From Vulcanimicrobiota bacterium (GTDB lineage: Bacteria; Vulcanimicrobiota; Vulcanimicrobiia; Vulcanimicrobiales; Vulcanimicrobiaceae), in NCBI GenBank assembly GCA_013036095.1, contig JAAXCW010000001.1, positions 1 through 64,000 of the forward strand: DNA of 64,000 nucleotides. Reading direction: 5' to 3'. Under the pieces are notes generated by a model. The model did not search any database. It was not told the DNA's origin and saw nothing but the letters and a program-made list of their open reading frames with translations. Numbering within the stretch: position 1 is the first letter of the stretch; every line of letters begins with the position of its first letter. This document shows, in pieces, positions 50,416 through 59,147 of the stretch. A program made the translations under genes and the position numbers.

Positions 50416-51051
50416 TTACTTCAGGAGCGTCGTGATGATGCCGGCGCCGCCGACGTAAACGCCGACGACCTGGCCGATCGCGATCTTATTTCCGTTGAGC
50501 ACGTTGCTCAGCGACAGATTGACGGTATTGCCGTTGAGCGCGTTGTTGAGCGCGTCGGAAATATTGATATTCGCGATGATATTGAGCAAGCTGCCTAGCA
50601 AACCCGGTGACTTGGGCGCCGGTGATGGAGACGCGTTTTGCGCGAGCGCATCGTTGAGCGTCACCGGTTGGTAGGCCACCGCCGAAGCCTGGAACTGCGA
50701 CGTGCGTTCCAACCGGCGCAGCGTTGTCGGCACGCGCTGCACTCGCAAGTTCTCGAATTTTACTTTATGCAGTTTCCGCAGCGAGGAGATTTCCTGGGGC
50801 ATGTGCGTGAGCGCATAGGTCACTTGCGCGAATGAAAGATTACCTGCTGCGATCTTCTTGACTTGTCCGTTATGCTTCCCGTTGTTGGTCGCGCCCGGAT
50901 GCGCCGTCGCCTGCGGTGCGCTCGTCGCGACGGGAACCGGCGCCATTGTGGCCGCAGGACTGGGCGCCGGCGTGGTCTGCGCCCAAACCGGGGCCGCGCT
51001 TGCCGCCGTTAACGCGGCGGCGAGAAATGCGTAGATCACTCTATTTGTCAT
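50416..51051 (-). CDS. Secreted protein, tandem paralogue B
   Basis: 211 residues with signal peptide (MTNRVIYAFLAAALTAASAAPVWAQ), a Pro/Ala/Thr linker (TTPAPSPAATMAPVPVATSAP), a basic helical middle, then VTLNDALAQNASPSPAP and a C-terminal domain DALNNALNGNTVNLSLSNVLNGNKIAIGQVVGVYVGGAGIITTLLK. The last ~55 residues closely match the upstream neighbour. The 'NN..L.N..V..SL..VLN.NKI.IGQVVG' block looks like a packed helix/strand module. No family recognised. GGAGACG precedes the ATG. Confidence 0.72.
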   Translation of the reverse strand: MTNRVIYAFLAAALTAASAAPVWAQTTPAPSPAATMAPVPVATSAPQATAHPGATNNGKHNGQVKKIAAGNLSFAQVTYALTHMPQEISSLRKLHKVKFENLRVQRVPTTLRRLERTSQFQASAVAYQPVTLNDALAQNASPSPAPKSPGLLGSLLNIIANINISDALNNALNGNTVNLSLSNVLNGNKIAIGQVVGVYVGGAGIITTLLK

Positions 51052-51063
51052 GCTCGTCTCCGC

Positions 51064-51663
51064 TTAGTTGATGATGGTGGTAATGATACCGCCGCCGTTA
51101 ATGAACAGGCCGACGACTTGGCCGATCCCGATTTTGTTCGCGTTCAGAACGTCATTGAGCGAAACGCTGACGTTGTTGTTATTGAGGATATTGTTGAGCG
51201 CGTTCGTCACGACGACGTTCGCGAAGATGTTGAGGAACGGATTGCTCGACTGCGCCAGCGCATCGTTTAACCGGAACGAGGGGTCGTATGCCTGCTGAGA
51301 ACGCCATGCCTTGACCTGCGGGACGAGCGCCGGCGGGATCTTATAGAAGCGCAGGTTCGAGTACGGAACCTTTTTCATCGCTTTGAGCCTCGCGAGTTCT
51401 TGCGATTGATGCGTCACTCCATATTTTACTTGCGCGAGCTGCAGCACGCCGCTTGCGAGCTTCTTCAATTTGTTCAGCAGCCCGCGCTTGGCCGAAGGTG
51501 AACTGGTCGTCGAGTGCATCGGGGTCGGGGTTACAGTCGGCACGGCAGGAGCCGGGGCCATGGTTGCTTGCGGGCTCGGCGCCGGCGTGGTCTGCGCGGC
51601 CGCGTTCGTCGCGAGCGCCATAACGAGGGCCGCCGTTCCGAGCGAAAACAGAAGCTTCTTCAT
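51064..51663 (-). CDS. Secreted protein, tandem paralogue A
   Basis: 199 residues with signal peptide (MKKLLFSLGTAALVMALATNAAAQ), the same TTPAPSPQATMAPAPAVP linker, a basic middle part (KRGLLNKLKKLASGVLQLAQVKYGVTHQSQELARLKAMKKV), FRLNDALAQSSNPFLNIFANVVV, and the C-terminal block NNILNNNNVSVSLNDVLNANKIGIGQVVGLFINGGGIITTIIN. GGAGAAAG is upstream. Twelve base pairs separate it from paralogue B, so they form an operon born from tandem duplication. Confidence 0.72.
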   Translation of the reverse strand: MKKLLFSLGTAALVMALATNAAAQTTPAPSPQATMAPAPAVPTVTPTPMHSTTSSPSAKRGLLNKLKKLASGVLQLAQVKYGVTHQSQELARLKAMKKVPYSNLRFYKIPPALVPQVKAWRSQQAYDPSFRLNDALAQSSNPFLNIFANVVVTNALNNILNNNNVSVSLNDVLNANKIGIGQVVGLFINGGGIITTIIN

Positions 51664-51747
51664 TAAAGTCTTTCTCCGTAGTGCAACTGGTGAGGAACTC
51701 TACGGGGAGTTGTACCCGCTTGACGGCCCGCTGCCCACCCGAGCGGG

Positions 51748-52755
51748 CTAGTGGAAAAGCGAGGGCTCGAACGTGACGATCGGCTTGAGAATCTCCGAGC
51801 GCAGCAGGGCGGCGTACGCCGCGGGCGCCTCTTCCAGCGGATAATAGGACGCACCAAGGCGTTCGGCCGTCACGACGCCTCGCTCGATGAGATCGAGCGC
51901 TGCGCGTGTGTCCGGCGGACCGCACGAGTAGCTCGGAACGAAGCGCAGATCGCGGAAATAGAGATCGTTCGGATCGAACGTAAACGGAATGCCCGGCTCG
52001 AGCGGCGTGAACATGACGACGGTCCCACCGGGAGCCGCGGCCGCGAATGCGTCGCGCAGCGCTTCAGGTGAACCAGGCCCGCAAATTACGACGTCCGCGC
52101 CGGAAAACGGCTGCACGGGACTGACGGCGCGAATGCCGAGCGAACTCGCAAAGCGCCGCCGCGACTCGATGAAATCGCTGCCTACCACCTGGGCGCCTTG
52201 TGCCTGCGCGGCCAGCCCGTGCATCAAACCCATCACACCCAGACCGATCACGTAGAGCGTGTCGCCTTCGCGAAGTCCGCCGCGGCGCAGCGATTTTACG
52301 ACGCAGGCCAGCGGCTCTACCAATGCGCCGTCGGTAAACGGCAGATCCACGGGCAGTTTTAACGTATCCCGTAGATTTTCACGCGGCACGCGGAAGTACT
52401 CGGCGAGGCCGCCGGGATCGATCTTGCTTGCACGCCACGTTGCACATTGCACGTACTCTCCGCGAGCGCATGCGCGGCATTCAAAACATGGCGCGTGGTG
52501 ATGCACGAAAACGCGATCGCCCGGTGCAAATTCCTCGCTCTGCGATTCGACCACAACGCCGGCCGGCTCGTGACCGAGCACCAGCGGCGCTTTGCGACGA
52601 ATATACCACCCCATCACGTCGCCCGTGCAGATGCCCGCTGCCCGTGTTTGCACCAGGACTTCGCCCGCGCCGATCGCCGGTACGTCGCGCGTTTCTATGC
52701 GGATGTCGTCGACGTCGTAAAGGACGGCTGCCCGCATTTTTTCGGCGCGCTTCAT
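51748..52755 (-). CDS. Zinc-dependent MDR dehydrogenase, copy 1
   Basis: 335 residues from the ATG at 52755, which overlaps the upstream stop (ATGA); ATG 52737 is an alternative. MDR fold: catalytic-zinc residues in GICTGDVMG and LGHEPAGVV, the structural-zinc Cys4 loop CFECRACARGEYVQC, and the nucleotide fold YVIGLGVMGLMHGLAAQAQGAQVVGSD. It resembles threonine/sorbitol dehydrogenases. Substrate unknown. It pairs with a second MDR gene immediately upstream (~30% similar by eye), suggesting two subunits or sequential steps. Confidence 0.85.
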   Translation of the reverse strand: MKRAEKMRAAVLYDVDDIRIETRDVPAIGAGEVLVQTRAAGICTGDVMGWYIRRKAPLVLGHEPAGVVVESQSEEFAPGDRVFVHHHAPCFECRACARGEYVQCATWRASKIDPGGLAEYFRVPRENLRDTLKLPVDLPFTDGALVEPLACVVKSLRRGGLREGDTLYVIGLGVMGLMHGLAAQAQGAQVVGSDFIESRRRFASSLGIRAVSPVQPFSGADVVICGPGSPEALRDAFAAAAPGGTVVMFTPLEPGIPFTFDPNDLYFRDLRFVPSYSCGPPDTRAALDLIERGVVTAERLGASYYPLEEAPAAYAALLRSEILKPIVTFEPSLFH

Positions 52756-53765
52756 GGCGCCACCGCGAACTTTATGCCTTCGCCGTTCTTCAAGCGCTCG
52801 AAGACCGACGCGATCTCGGCCAGCGGAACGGTTTCGGTGATCAAAGGCAGCGGGTCGATCTTCTTATCGGCGAGCAAGTCACGCGCGCGTTTGACGGCGG
52901 CGGGCGTAAAGTGAAACGGGCTCACCAAGCGGATCTCGTCGTAGTGCAGTCTAGATGCGGTAAATAGCGCCTTTGCCTCTGCCGGCAATCCGCCGAAGAA
53001 TGAAACCGTGCCCCCGCGCCGGGCCAAGTCGGGCGCCGCTTCCCATACCTCTTCCCGCCCCGTGCACTCGATCACCACGTCGGCTCCGCGATCGCGAGTG
53101 CGTTTTCGCACTTCGTCGCCGATGTTTTGGCTGCGCGCGTTCATGGTCTCTATCCCGAGATCGCGAGCGATCTTCAGGCGCGCTTCGCGGCGGCCCGCCA
53201 GCAAAACCGTGGCTCCGCTCTGCCGCAGCAGCATCGCGTGCAGCAGCCCGAACCCTCCGTCACCGATGACCAATACGGTATCGTCGGGCCCGCAATGCAG
53301 CAAGTCCAGCGAATGAACCACACACGACAACGGCTCCAGGAAAGCTGCCGTCGCGTACGAGAGATCGGCCGGCTTCGGATAGCAGTTGCGCTGTACGATT
53401 CGCTCGGGAATCGCGATGTACTCCGCGTACGCGCCGAGGATCATGGTCGCCATGATCGTTTCGCAGAGCTCTTCCTGTCCGCGTTTGCACCAGTAGCATT
53501 GGCCGCACGGGGCCGTGTGCACGCACATGACGGCGTCTCCGGCGGCAAAGCTGCTGTTATTGCTGGCCGCGACGTCGCCCGAAAACTCGTGGCCGAACGG
53601 CGTCGGCATCGGCATGCGCGGATGACCGCGCCGGTAGGCTTTGAAATCGGTGCCGTCGGTCAGCGCGGTGCGTACGCGCACGACTAGGCCGCCGGGAGGT
53701 GCCTCGGGGACGGGCACATCTTGCAATTCGATCGTCCCGGGGCGCAACAGCACGGCTGCGCGCAT
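52752..53765 (-). CDS. Zinc-dependent MDR dehydrogenase, copy 2
   Basis: 337 residues from the ATG at 53765 (MRAAVLLRPGTIELQDVPVPEAPPGGLVV). PFGHEFSGDV, the structural-zinc loop CGQCYWCKRGQEELC, LEPLSCVVHSLDLL and the Rossmann motif VLVIGDGGFGLLHAMLLRQ are typical. In the first zinc motif the usual Cys is replaced (TALTDGTDFKAYRRG, with Thr/Asp), so catalytic zinc binding may differ. It lies downstream of the thioesterase and riboflavin genes. Confidence 0.83.
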   Translation of the reverse strand: MRAAVLLRPGTIELQDVPVPEAPPGGLVVRVRTALTDGTDFKAYRRGHPRMPMPTPFGHEFSGDVAASNNSSFAAGDAVMCVHTAPCGQCYWCKRGQEELCETIMATMILGAYAEYIAIPERIVQRNCYPKPADLSYATAAFLEPLSCVVHSLDLLHCGPDDTVLVIGDGGFGLLHAMLLRQSGATVLLAGRREARLKIARDLGIETMNARSQNIGDEVRKRTRDRGADVVIECTGREEVWEAAPDLARRGGTVSFFGGLPAEAKALFTASRLHYDEIRLVSPFHFTPAAVKRARDLLADKKIDPLPLITETVPLAEIASVFERLKNGEGIKFAVAP

Positions 53766-53779
53766 CGTCTTCGAAGCGA

Positions 53780-54217
53780 TCAATCGATCTCTTCCAAACA
53801 GGCCATCAGTGCGTCGCGAATATCTTGCGGAAGCGGCCGGCTCTTGTGCGAGGTGCGGTCGATGCAGACGACCGTCACGTCCATCTGTGCGCCCGCTTCT
53901 CCCGTGCGCTCGTTGTGCATCACGGTTTTCCATTTCACCGACGACGTGCCCACATGATAGATGATCGTCTTGAGGGTCAGCCAGTCTTCCATCGCGGCGG
54001 GTTTGAAATAGTCCGCTACCACATGTACGCGCGGAAACCAAATATCGTATTTCTCGAAGACCTCGCTATACGGAAAACCGAGCTCGCGAAAGAAATCCAT
54101 TTCAGCGCGTTCGACGGCGCGTTGATAGGCCGCGAAATACATGATGCCGGCGATATCTACATCGGCCCATTGTACGAGGACGCGGCTTTCAAAAGTACGC
54201 CCTCCGGCCTTACTCAC
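53780..54217 (-). CDS. Hotdog-fold acyl-CoA thioesterase (4-hydroxybenzoyl-CoA thioesterase type)
   Basis: 145 residues from a GTG at 54217 overlapping the ribE stop as GTGA. The hotdog signature VQWADVDIAGIMYFAAYQRAVERAEMDFFRELG contains the active-site Asp region (DVDxAGIMYF). Strands VHVVADYFKPAAMEDWLTLKTIIYHVG and WKTVMHNERTGEAGAQMDVTVVCID follow. It is expected to hydrolyse acyl-CoA in the cytosol; its link to riboflavin genes is unclear. Confidence 0.85.
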   Translation of the reverse strand: MSKAGGRTFESRVLVQWADVDIAGIMYFAAYQRAVERAEMDFFRELGFPYSEVFEKYDIWFPRVHVVADYFKPAAMEDWLTLKTIIYHVGTSSVKWKTVMHNERTGEAGAQMDVTVVCIDRTSHKSRPLPQDIRDALMACLEEID

Positions 54218-54798
54218 GGCTGGACCGCATATCGCGCGATCGGATCCGCTTCGAGATTGACGAGATCTCCGGTCGCCCGGCGGCCGAGCGTCGTGCGCTC
54301 CATCGTTTCGGGAATGAGCGCGATCTCGAACCAGTCGGCGCCGACGGCCGCGACCGTCACGCTCACACCGTCGGCACTAACGAAGCCTTTCTCGCGCACG
54401 AACGGTTTCAGGCTTTGCGGCAACTCGATACGGAGTCGCGCGCCTTGTCCCTCCGGCGTGAGCGCGAGCACTTTCGCGGCCGCATCGACGTGTCCGTAGA
54501 CAAAGTGTCCACCCATTCGGTCGCCCGCGCGCAGCGCGTACTCCACATTGACGCGCTCGCCTTTGCGCGCACCCAATAAGGCCGAGCGCGCGAGCGTCTC
54601 GGGAACGACGTCAAAATCCACGACGTTGTGATCGATTGCCGTTACCGTGAGGCAGACGCCGTTGATCGCGATCGAATCTTTCGGTTCCACGTCTTCGTCC
54701 GATGCGTTCTCGCAGCGCACGCGCAAGCGAAGCCCTCCCTGGGCAGCCGGCCGTACATCCTCCACGACGCCGTTAGAAGAGATGATGCCGCTAAACAT
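54214..54798 (-). CDS. ribE: Riboflavin synthase, alpha subunit
   Basis: 194 residues, two tandem lumazine-binding barrels: MFSGIISSNGVVEDVRP ... DSIAINGVCLTVTAID in the first, GHFVYGHVDAAAKVLALTPEG ... KGFVSADGVSVTVAAV in the second. The start MFSGII is the normal MFTGI with Thr changed to Ser. It dismutates two lumazines to riboflavin. It overlaps ribD by 8 bp. Confidence 0.93.
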   Translation of the reverse strand: MFSGIISSNGVVEDVRPAAQGGLRLRVRCENASDEDVEPKDSIAINGVCLTVTAIDHNVVDFDVVPETLARSALLGARKGERVNVEYALRAGDRMGGHFVYGHVDAAAKVLALTPEGQGARLRIELPQSLKPFVREKGFVSADGVSVTVAAVGADWFEIALIPETMERTTLGRRATGDLVNLEADPIARYAVQP

Positions 54799-55885
54799 GA
54801 TGCGGAATGATGCCCGAAACGAGCGCGTCGGCGCCGAGCTGCTCGACCCGATCGATCTGAAGCTGCGTGTTTGCCAGCGCGGTTGTCGTAAAAGCGGCGA
54901 TGGCGGATGGCCCGCGCAGAAAACGCGGCGCGAAGATCCAGTGGAAGCGATCCACCAGTCCGTCTGTAAGAAGATGGCCTGCCACAGTAGGCCCTCCTTC
55001 GCACAGCAGGCTCGTTATTCCGTGCTCGCGCAACGCGTGCAAAGCGCCCGCGAGATTCAGCCGTTCGGAACCGGCGTCCCCCGAATAAACCACGTCCGCG
55101 GTTTTTTCCAAGTCAGAGAACCGGTCGCGCGACGCCGCCGGCGCGAGCACGATCGTTTTGGCGTAGCCCTTCTCTTTTTTGAAAACAGCGCTGGCCGGAT
55201 CGACCGGAGCGTTTTCGCAGATTACGACGCGCACGTACTCCCGCAGCCGCGTATGCGAAGGCCGCACGGTGAGTTGCGGATTGTCGATGCGGACCGTGCC
55301 GGCGCCGATGGCGGTCGCATCGTGCGCGATGCGCAACTCGCGCACAAACTCGCGCGCCTCTTCTCCGGTTAGCCATTCTTGCACGCCGGGCTTCGACGCG
55401 ATAAAACCGTCGAACGAAACAGCGAGCTTCAACGAGACATACGGACGGTGCGAACGGATCGCTCGCGCAAATGGTTCGATTAACGCGGCGGCGCGCGGCT
55501 CGTCGAGCACGTCGACGGAAATCTTTCTTTCGAGCAGGCTCGTGATGCCCGAACCATTGGTTTGCGGATTCGGGTCGTGCGCGCCCGCGACGACGCGAGC
55601 TAGGCCCGCCTTCTCGATCGCGTCGGTGCACGGCGGTGTGAGTCCGGTATGGTTGCACGGCTCCAGCGAGACGTACAGCGTCGATCCACGCGCGGCTTCG
55701 CCCGCGCTTTTGATCGCATTGATCTCCGCATGCGCATCCCCGGCACGATGGTGGTAGCCTTCGCCGACGATCGTTTCATCACGCACGACAACCGCACCGA
55801 CCGGCGGATTGGGCGACGTATTCCCCACACCGCGCTCGGCGAGTTCGTATGCACGATCCAAGAACAACCGGTCGAGCCTGTCCAC
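54791..55885 (-). CDS. ribD: Bifunctional riboflavin-specific deaminase/reductase RibD
   Basis: 364 residues from a GTG at 55885 (VDRLDRLFLDRAYELAERGVGNTSPNPPVGAVVV). An ATG at 55933 in the same frame would add a repeat-derived MAPAQDDSS. Deaminase zinc site GDAHAEINAI ... YVSLEPCNHTGLTPPC; reductase domain YVSLKLAVSFDGFIA, ATAIGAGTVRIDNPQLTVR and LLCEGGPTVAGHLLTDGLVDRF. It carries out the deamination and reduction steps before lumazine synthesis. No FMN riboswitch is visible upstream. Confidence 0.93.
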   Translation of the reverse strand: MDRLDRLFLDRAYELAERGVGNTSPNPPVGAVVVRDETIVGEGYHHRAGDAHAEINAIKSAGEAARGSTLYVSLEPCNHTGLTPPCTDAIEKAGLARVVAGAHDPNPQTNGSGITSLLERKISVDVLDEPRAAALIEPFARAIRSHRPYVSLKLAVSFDGFIASKPGVQEWLTGEEAREFVRELRIAHDATAIGAGTVRIDNPQLTVRPSHTRLREYVRVVICENAPVDPASAVFKKEKGYAKTIVLAPAASRDRFSDLEKTADVVYSGDAGSERLNLAGALHALREHGITSLLCEGGPTVAGHLLTDGLVDRFHWIFAPRFLRGPSAIAAFTTTALANTQLQIDRVEQLGADALVSGIIPHHV

Positions 55886-55912
55886 CGCCTGGTGATTCGG
55901 GGTCGCGCTACT

Positions 55913-56015
55913 GTCATCCTGAGCGGGCGCCATAAGGCGCCCCAGTCGAAGGACGGCCGAGCGATGTCATCCTGAGCAGCGCATCTGTGATGCGCCGGTC
56001 GAAGGGCGAGGCCCG
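55913..56015 (+). repeat. Palindromic repeat locus 14, tandem pair upstream of ribD
   Basis: First copy with stem-loop GGGCGCC-ATAA-GGCGCCC and CGGCCGAGC; second with GCGCATC-TGT-GATGCGC and GAGGCCCG. They fill the ribD-comF divergent gap and may place an ATG and QDD codons at the front of ribD. Confidence 0.9.
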
Positions 56016-56053
56016 TGCGAAACCGAGCTTGCGAAACGCGGCGGTCCGCGTGA

Positions 56054-56644
56054 ATGGAACGCATGAGGCTGCGTGCACTCTTGGATTTCGCATTTCCCCC
56101 GCAGTGTGGCGGATGTGAACGGACCGGATCCGGCCTTTGCGATACGTGCTTACCACCTGGCCCGCTTATCGAACGCGGGCTCCCCAGCCTGAACGTGTCG
56201 GCGCTGGGAATATACGACGGCGCCCTTCGCCGCGCGGTACTGGCGCTAAAGAGCGGACGACGCGACGTCGCCGAAGCTTTCGCGGAAAAGCTGCGCACGC
56301 GACTCCCGGCCAACACGATCGCGGTGCCCGTCCCAACCACTGCGGCGCGCCGCCGGCAGCGCGGCTTCGACGGCTGCGAACTGATCGCGCTACTCGCGTT
56401 CGGATCGCGTGTCGCGCCCGGCCTCATGCAGGTTCGCGGTGAAACCCAGCGTGGTCGCGGCCGCGAAGCGCGCCTTAGCCACCGTCAGCGCTTTCGTTGG
56501 CGCGCCGCGCCGCTGAACGGCTCACGCATCGTTCTGCTCGACGACGTCGTCACCACCGGAGCGACGCTTGAAGAATGCGCGCGCACCGTGCGCGGCGCGG
56601 GAGGGATGGTTACTCAGGCGCTAGTGATTGCGACCGTTCCATAA
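56054..56644 (+). CDS. ComF-family phosphoribosyltransferase-like protein
   Basis: 196 residues (ATG 56063 possible). N-terminal zinc Cys4 (CGGCERTGSGLCDTC), ALGIYDGALRRAVLALKSGRRDVAEAFAEKL, PVPTTAARRRQRGFDGCELIA, and the PRPP motif IVLLDDVVTTGATLEECARTV. ComF proteins help in DNA uptake or act as PRTases; no other competence genes are in the window. Its 3' end overlaps the convergent hydrolase gene by 35 bp. Confidence 0.88.
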   Translation: MERMRLRALLDFAFPPQCGGCERTGSGLCDTCLPPGPLIERGLPSLNVSALGIYDGALRRAVLALKSGRRDVAEAFAEKLRTRLPANTIAVPVPTTAARRRQRGFDGCELIALLAFGSRVAPGLMQVRGETQRGRGREARLSHRQRFRWRAAPLNGSRIVLLDDVVTTGATLEECARTVRGAGGMVTQALVIATVP

Positions 56645-57473
56645 ATCCCAACACTGCCACCACGAATTCATCGCAGCGCGTGATACTGCTCAAATGACCC
56701 GCACCGTGGAACGTGCAAAGCGTGGCGTGTGGATACGATCGCTTGAACGCGAGCCGTTCAGCAAGAGTAAAACCAGACTCGTTGTCCGATTCGATAATGA
56801 GCGTTGGCCCCTCGTACACTTTTGCCGGCACTGTTGCGACGGAATCGGCCACGCACTGCCCCCGGTTTGCGGCGCCTCGATTGCCGATGCGCGCGAACTC
56901 GTCGTGGGCGAAATACTCGACCCAAAACTCGCGGTCGCGGTGATCCGCCAGTAGCCGCCTGACGCGCGCGTTTAAATACGACGTCACCAAGCGCCTCGGA
57001 ATATATCCCGCGGAGCGCAGGGCAGCCCCGACGAGACGCCCGCGCCGCGGAGAATACAAGGCGGTGTTGGCGAGGATCAATCCGCGAACACGTTCCGGAT
57101 GCGCCGCCGCGAACGTTTGCGCAAAAATGCCTCCCAGTGAATGCCCCAACACAAAGCATTGAGCTGCGTCGTACTCGTGGAGAAGGCGCTCGAGCCCTTC
57201 GACAATATCGCCGACTCGGGTCACCGTCACGGGGCATCCAATCGAAAGAACGCGCGCGTGCTTCTCCAAGAGATCGATCAGATGAAACTGGGACTCCGCG
57301 CTGCCTCCACCGCCCGGCAATAACACCAGTGCCGGCTCACCTTCGCCGCCGGCGATAACGTCCCACACGTGCGCGCCGATGCGGTGCGTGCAAACGGAAT
57401 GCGTCGAGCGAAATTCGCGCAGCAGCTCGCGAGCGCTACTCGTTGGCGACAATTGCATCTTCCAATACCGCAT
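56610..57473 (-). CDS. Alpha/beta hydrolase
   Basis: 287 residues (ATG 57458 also possible, nearer the upstream gene's end). Oxyanion-region LVLLPGGGGSAESQFHLIDLL, nucleophile elbow VLGHSLGGIFAQTFAAAHPERVRGLILANT, acid in LIIESDNESGF and catalytic His in FHGAGHLSSI. A lid region with YIPRRLVTSYLNARVRRLL lies between. It resembles small-molecule esterases/lactonases; substrate unknown. Confidence 0.85.
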   Translation of the reverse strand: MRYWKMQLSPTSSARELLREFRSTHSVCTHRIGAHVWDVIAGGEGEPALVLLPGGGGSAESQFHLIDLLEKHARVLSIGCPVTVTRVGDIVEGLERLLHEYDAAQCFVLGHSLGGIFAQTFAAAHPERVRGLILANTALYSPRRGRLVGAALRSAGYIPRRLVTSYLNARVRRLLADHRDREFWVEYFAHDEFARIGNRGAANRGQCVADSVATVPAKVYEGPTLIIESDNESGFTLAERLAFKRSYPHATLCTFHGAGHLSSITRCDEFVVAVLGFMERSQSLAPE

Positions 57474-58407
57474 CGGGACCGACTTTGTAATTCATTCCGA
57501 CGATGGAATCGCGCAACACGGCGTTCTTGCCGATGCGCGACCCCTGCCATATGATCGACCGTTCAATACGCGCGCCCTCTTCGACATGCACGCCGGCGCC
57601 GACAACGCTCCCCCCGTCGATGTGGGCGGTTTCCGCCACCTCCGCATTCGGGCCGATCCAGACGCCGCCGTCCACCCAAACGCCGGGAACGCGTAACCTT
57701 CCCATCAGCACATCGGCGGTCGCGGCGCGGTACTCGCCGGGCGTCCCGATATCGTGCCATTGCGCGCCGCGCGCATCGAAACCGTAGAATGCTGCTCCGG
57801 CCCGCTGCAGCGCCGGAAAGACGTTCGTTCCGAAATCGTAAAACGTGCCGGCCGGAATGTGATCGAATATCTCCGGCGTGAAGACGTAAATTCCGGTGTT
57901 GACCAGTTTGCTGCGCTCGGTGCCTCTGGCGGGCTTTTCTTGGAACTCGGTAATTCTGCTGAAAGCGTCGGTTACGACGACGCCGTACTGATCGACTTCC
58001 TCGCGCTCGACCAGCCCGATCGTCGCGAGCGCGGCTTTCTCTTTGTGAAAAGCGACGACGCGGTCGAGCCGCATATCGGTCAAGTCGTCGCAGCCGATGA
58101 CGACGAACGAATCGCCGCCCAGAAACTCTTGCATCTGTTTGACGGCGCCGGCACTGCCGAGCAATTCTTTTTCGTGCAAGTATTCGAGCCGTGCGCCATA
58201 CGCCGAGCCGTCGCCGAGCGTCTCGACGATCATATCGGCCAAGTAGTGCACGTTGATCGCGATCTCATTAAAGCCGTACAACGTAAGATAGCGGATCAAG
58301 TGAACCGCGTTCGGTGAACCTACGACGGGTACGAGCGGCTTGGGCACTTGCTTGGTCAGCGGATAGAGCCGGGTACTCAAACCGCCCGCCAAGATCATCG
58401 CACGCAC
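57436..58407 (-). CDS. Sugar-phosphate nucleotidyltransferase with left-handed beta-helix end
   Basis: 323 residues from a GTG at 58407 (VRAMILAGGLSTRLYPLTKQVPKPLVPVVG), overlapping the wecG stop as TAGTG. Nucleotidyltransferase signature AGGLSTRLYPLT..VPKPLVPV, GSAGAVKQMQEF, VIGCDDLTDM, LVNTGIYVF. After ~240 residues come hexapeptide-repeat stretches (VWIGPNAEVAETAHIDGGSVVGAGVHVEEGARIERSII). It resembles mannose-1-phosphate guanylyltransferase or glucose-1-phosphate nucleotidyltransferase. Confidence 0.88.
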   Translation of the reverse strand: MRAMILAGGLSTRLYPLTKQVPKPLVPVVGSPNAVHLIRYLTLYGFNEIAINVHYLADMIVETLGDGSAYGARLEYLHEKELLGSAGAVKQMQEFLGGDSFVVIGCDDLTDMRLDRVVAFHKEKAALATIGLVEREEVDQYGVVVTDAFSRITEFQEKPARGTERSKLVNTGIYVFTPEIFDHIPAGTFYDFGTNVFPALQRAGAAFYGFDARGAQWHDIGTPGEYRAATADVLMGRLRVPGVWVDGGVWIGPNAEVAETAHIDGGSVVGAGVHVEEGARIERSIIWQGSRIGKNAVLRDSIVGMNYKVGPDAVLEDAIVANE

Positions 58408-59147
58408 TAGGTTTTCTCCCGCGCGAAGCGGTTGCGCACGTTTTCGCCCGCGACCAGCAGCACGAAATACGGGAGCGCGAGCTGGCGGCGCCAGCGCTGC
58501 GGCTGCGTTACCAAACGATAGAGCCATTCCAGGTGCGCCTTCCGCCAGCCATCCGGCGCTCGTTGCACGTTGCCGCTAAGAACGTCGAAAGAACCGCCGA
58601 CGCCGATTCCAACCCCGCAACCCGTTTGCGCCAAATATTCCGAGAGCCAAAACTCTTGTCGCGGAAAACCCATTCCGGCGAAAAGCATGCGCGCGCCGCT
58701 CGCGCGAATTGCGGCTGCTACCGCCGCCGATTCGCTGTCGTCGAAATATCCATCGCGCGTTCCGGCAACTTGCAGACCCGGATGCCGCGACTGCAGCGCG
58801 CCCGCGGCGCGTTCGGCGATTCCCGGCGCTCCGCCCAGCAAATACACCGGCAAGCCTTCCGCGGCGGCCCGCGCACAAAGGTGCTCGATTAACTCGACCC
58901 CCGCGACGCGCTCGCGCAGCTTCGCGCCGCGCGATCGCGCGACGCCCAGCAACCCCACCGTATCACACAACGAGAGCGCGCTCGCATTTACGACGCGGCG
59001 GTAATCCTCGTCGCGTTGCGCATAGACGACCATCTCCGTACCGAGCGTGACAACTTGCGCGCCGGTTCCTTCGCGGGCATAGCGCACGATAGCGTCGGTG
59101 GCCTGATCGGAGTCGATTGGATCGAGCTTACACCCGAGAATAATCAT
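58407..59147 (-). CDS. WecG/TagA/CpsF-family glycosyltransferase
   Basis: 246 residues. Family motifs: VVTLGTEMVVYAQRDEDYRRVVNASALSLCDTVGLLGVAR, YLLGGAPGIAERAAGAL, GMGFPRQEFWLSEY, GVGGSFDVLSGNVQRAPDGWRKAHLEWLYRLVTQPQRWRRQ. GT26 enzymes add ManNAc-type sugars to lipid-linked intermediates in cell-surface polysaccharide synthesis. It overlaps dapA by 20 bp and is followed by a sugar nucleotidyltransferase. Confidence 0.9.
   Translation of the reverse strand: MIILGCKLDPIDSDQATDAIVRYAREGTGAQVVTLGTEMVVYAQRDEDYRRVVNASALSLCDTVGLLGVARSRGAKLRERVAGVELIEHLCARAAAEGLPVYLLGGAPGIAERAAGALQSRHPGLQVAGTRDGYFDDSESAAVAAAIRASGARMLFAGMGFPRQEFWLSEYLAQTGCGVGIGVGGSFDVLSGNVQRAPDGWRKAHLEWLYRLVTQPQRWRRQLALPYFVLLVAGENVRNRFAREKT

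Noticed and set aside
55886-55933. RibD extended to the ATG at 55933 (MAPAQDDSS...)
   Set aside because: The extra residues come from a dispersed repeat and no ribosome-binding site is seen. GTG 55885 gives normal RibD length. The extension remains possible.
45802-56053. FMN riboswitch upstream of ribD or ribBA
   Set aside because: The conserved RFN core segments were not found in either leader; the ribD leader is filled by tandem repeats, the ribBA leader is short and carries a palindrome instead.
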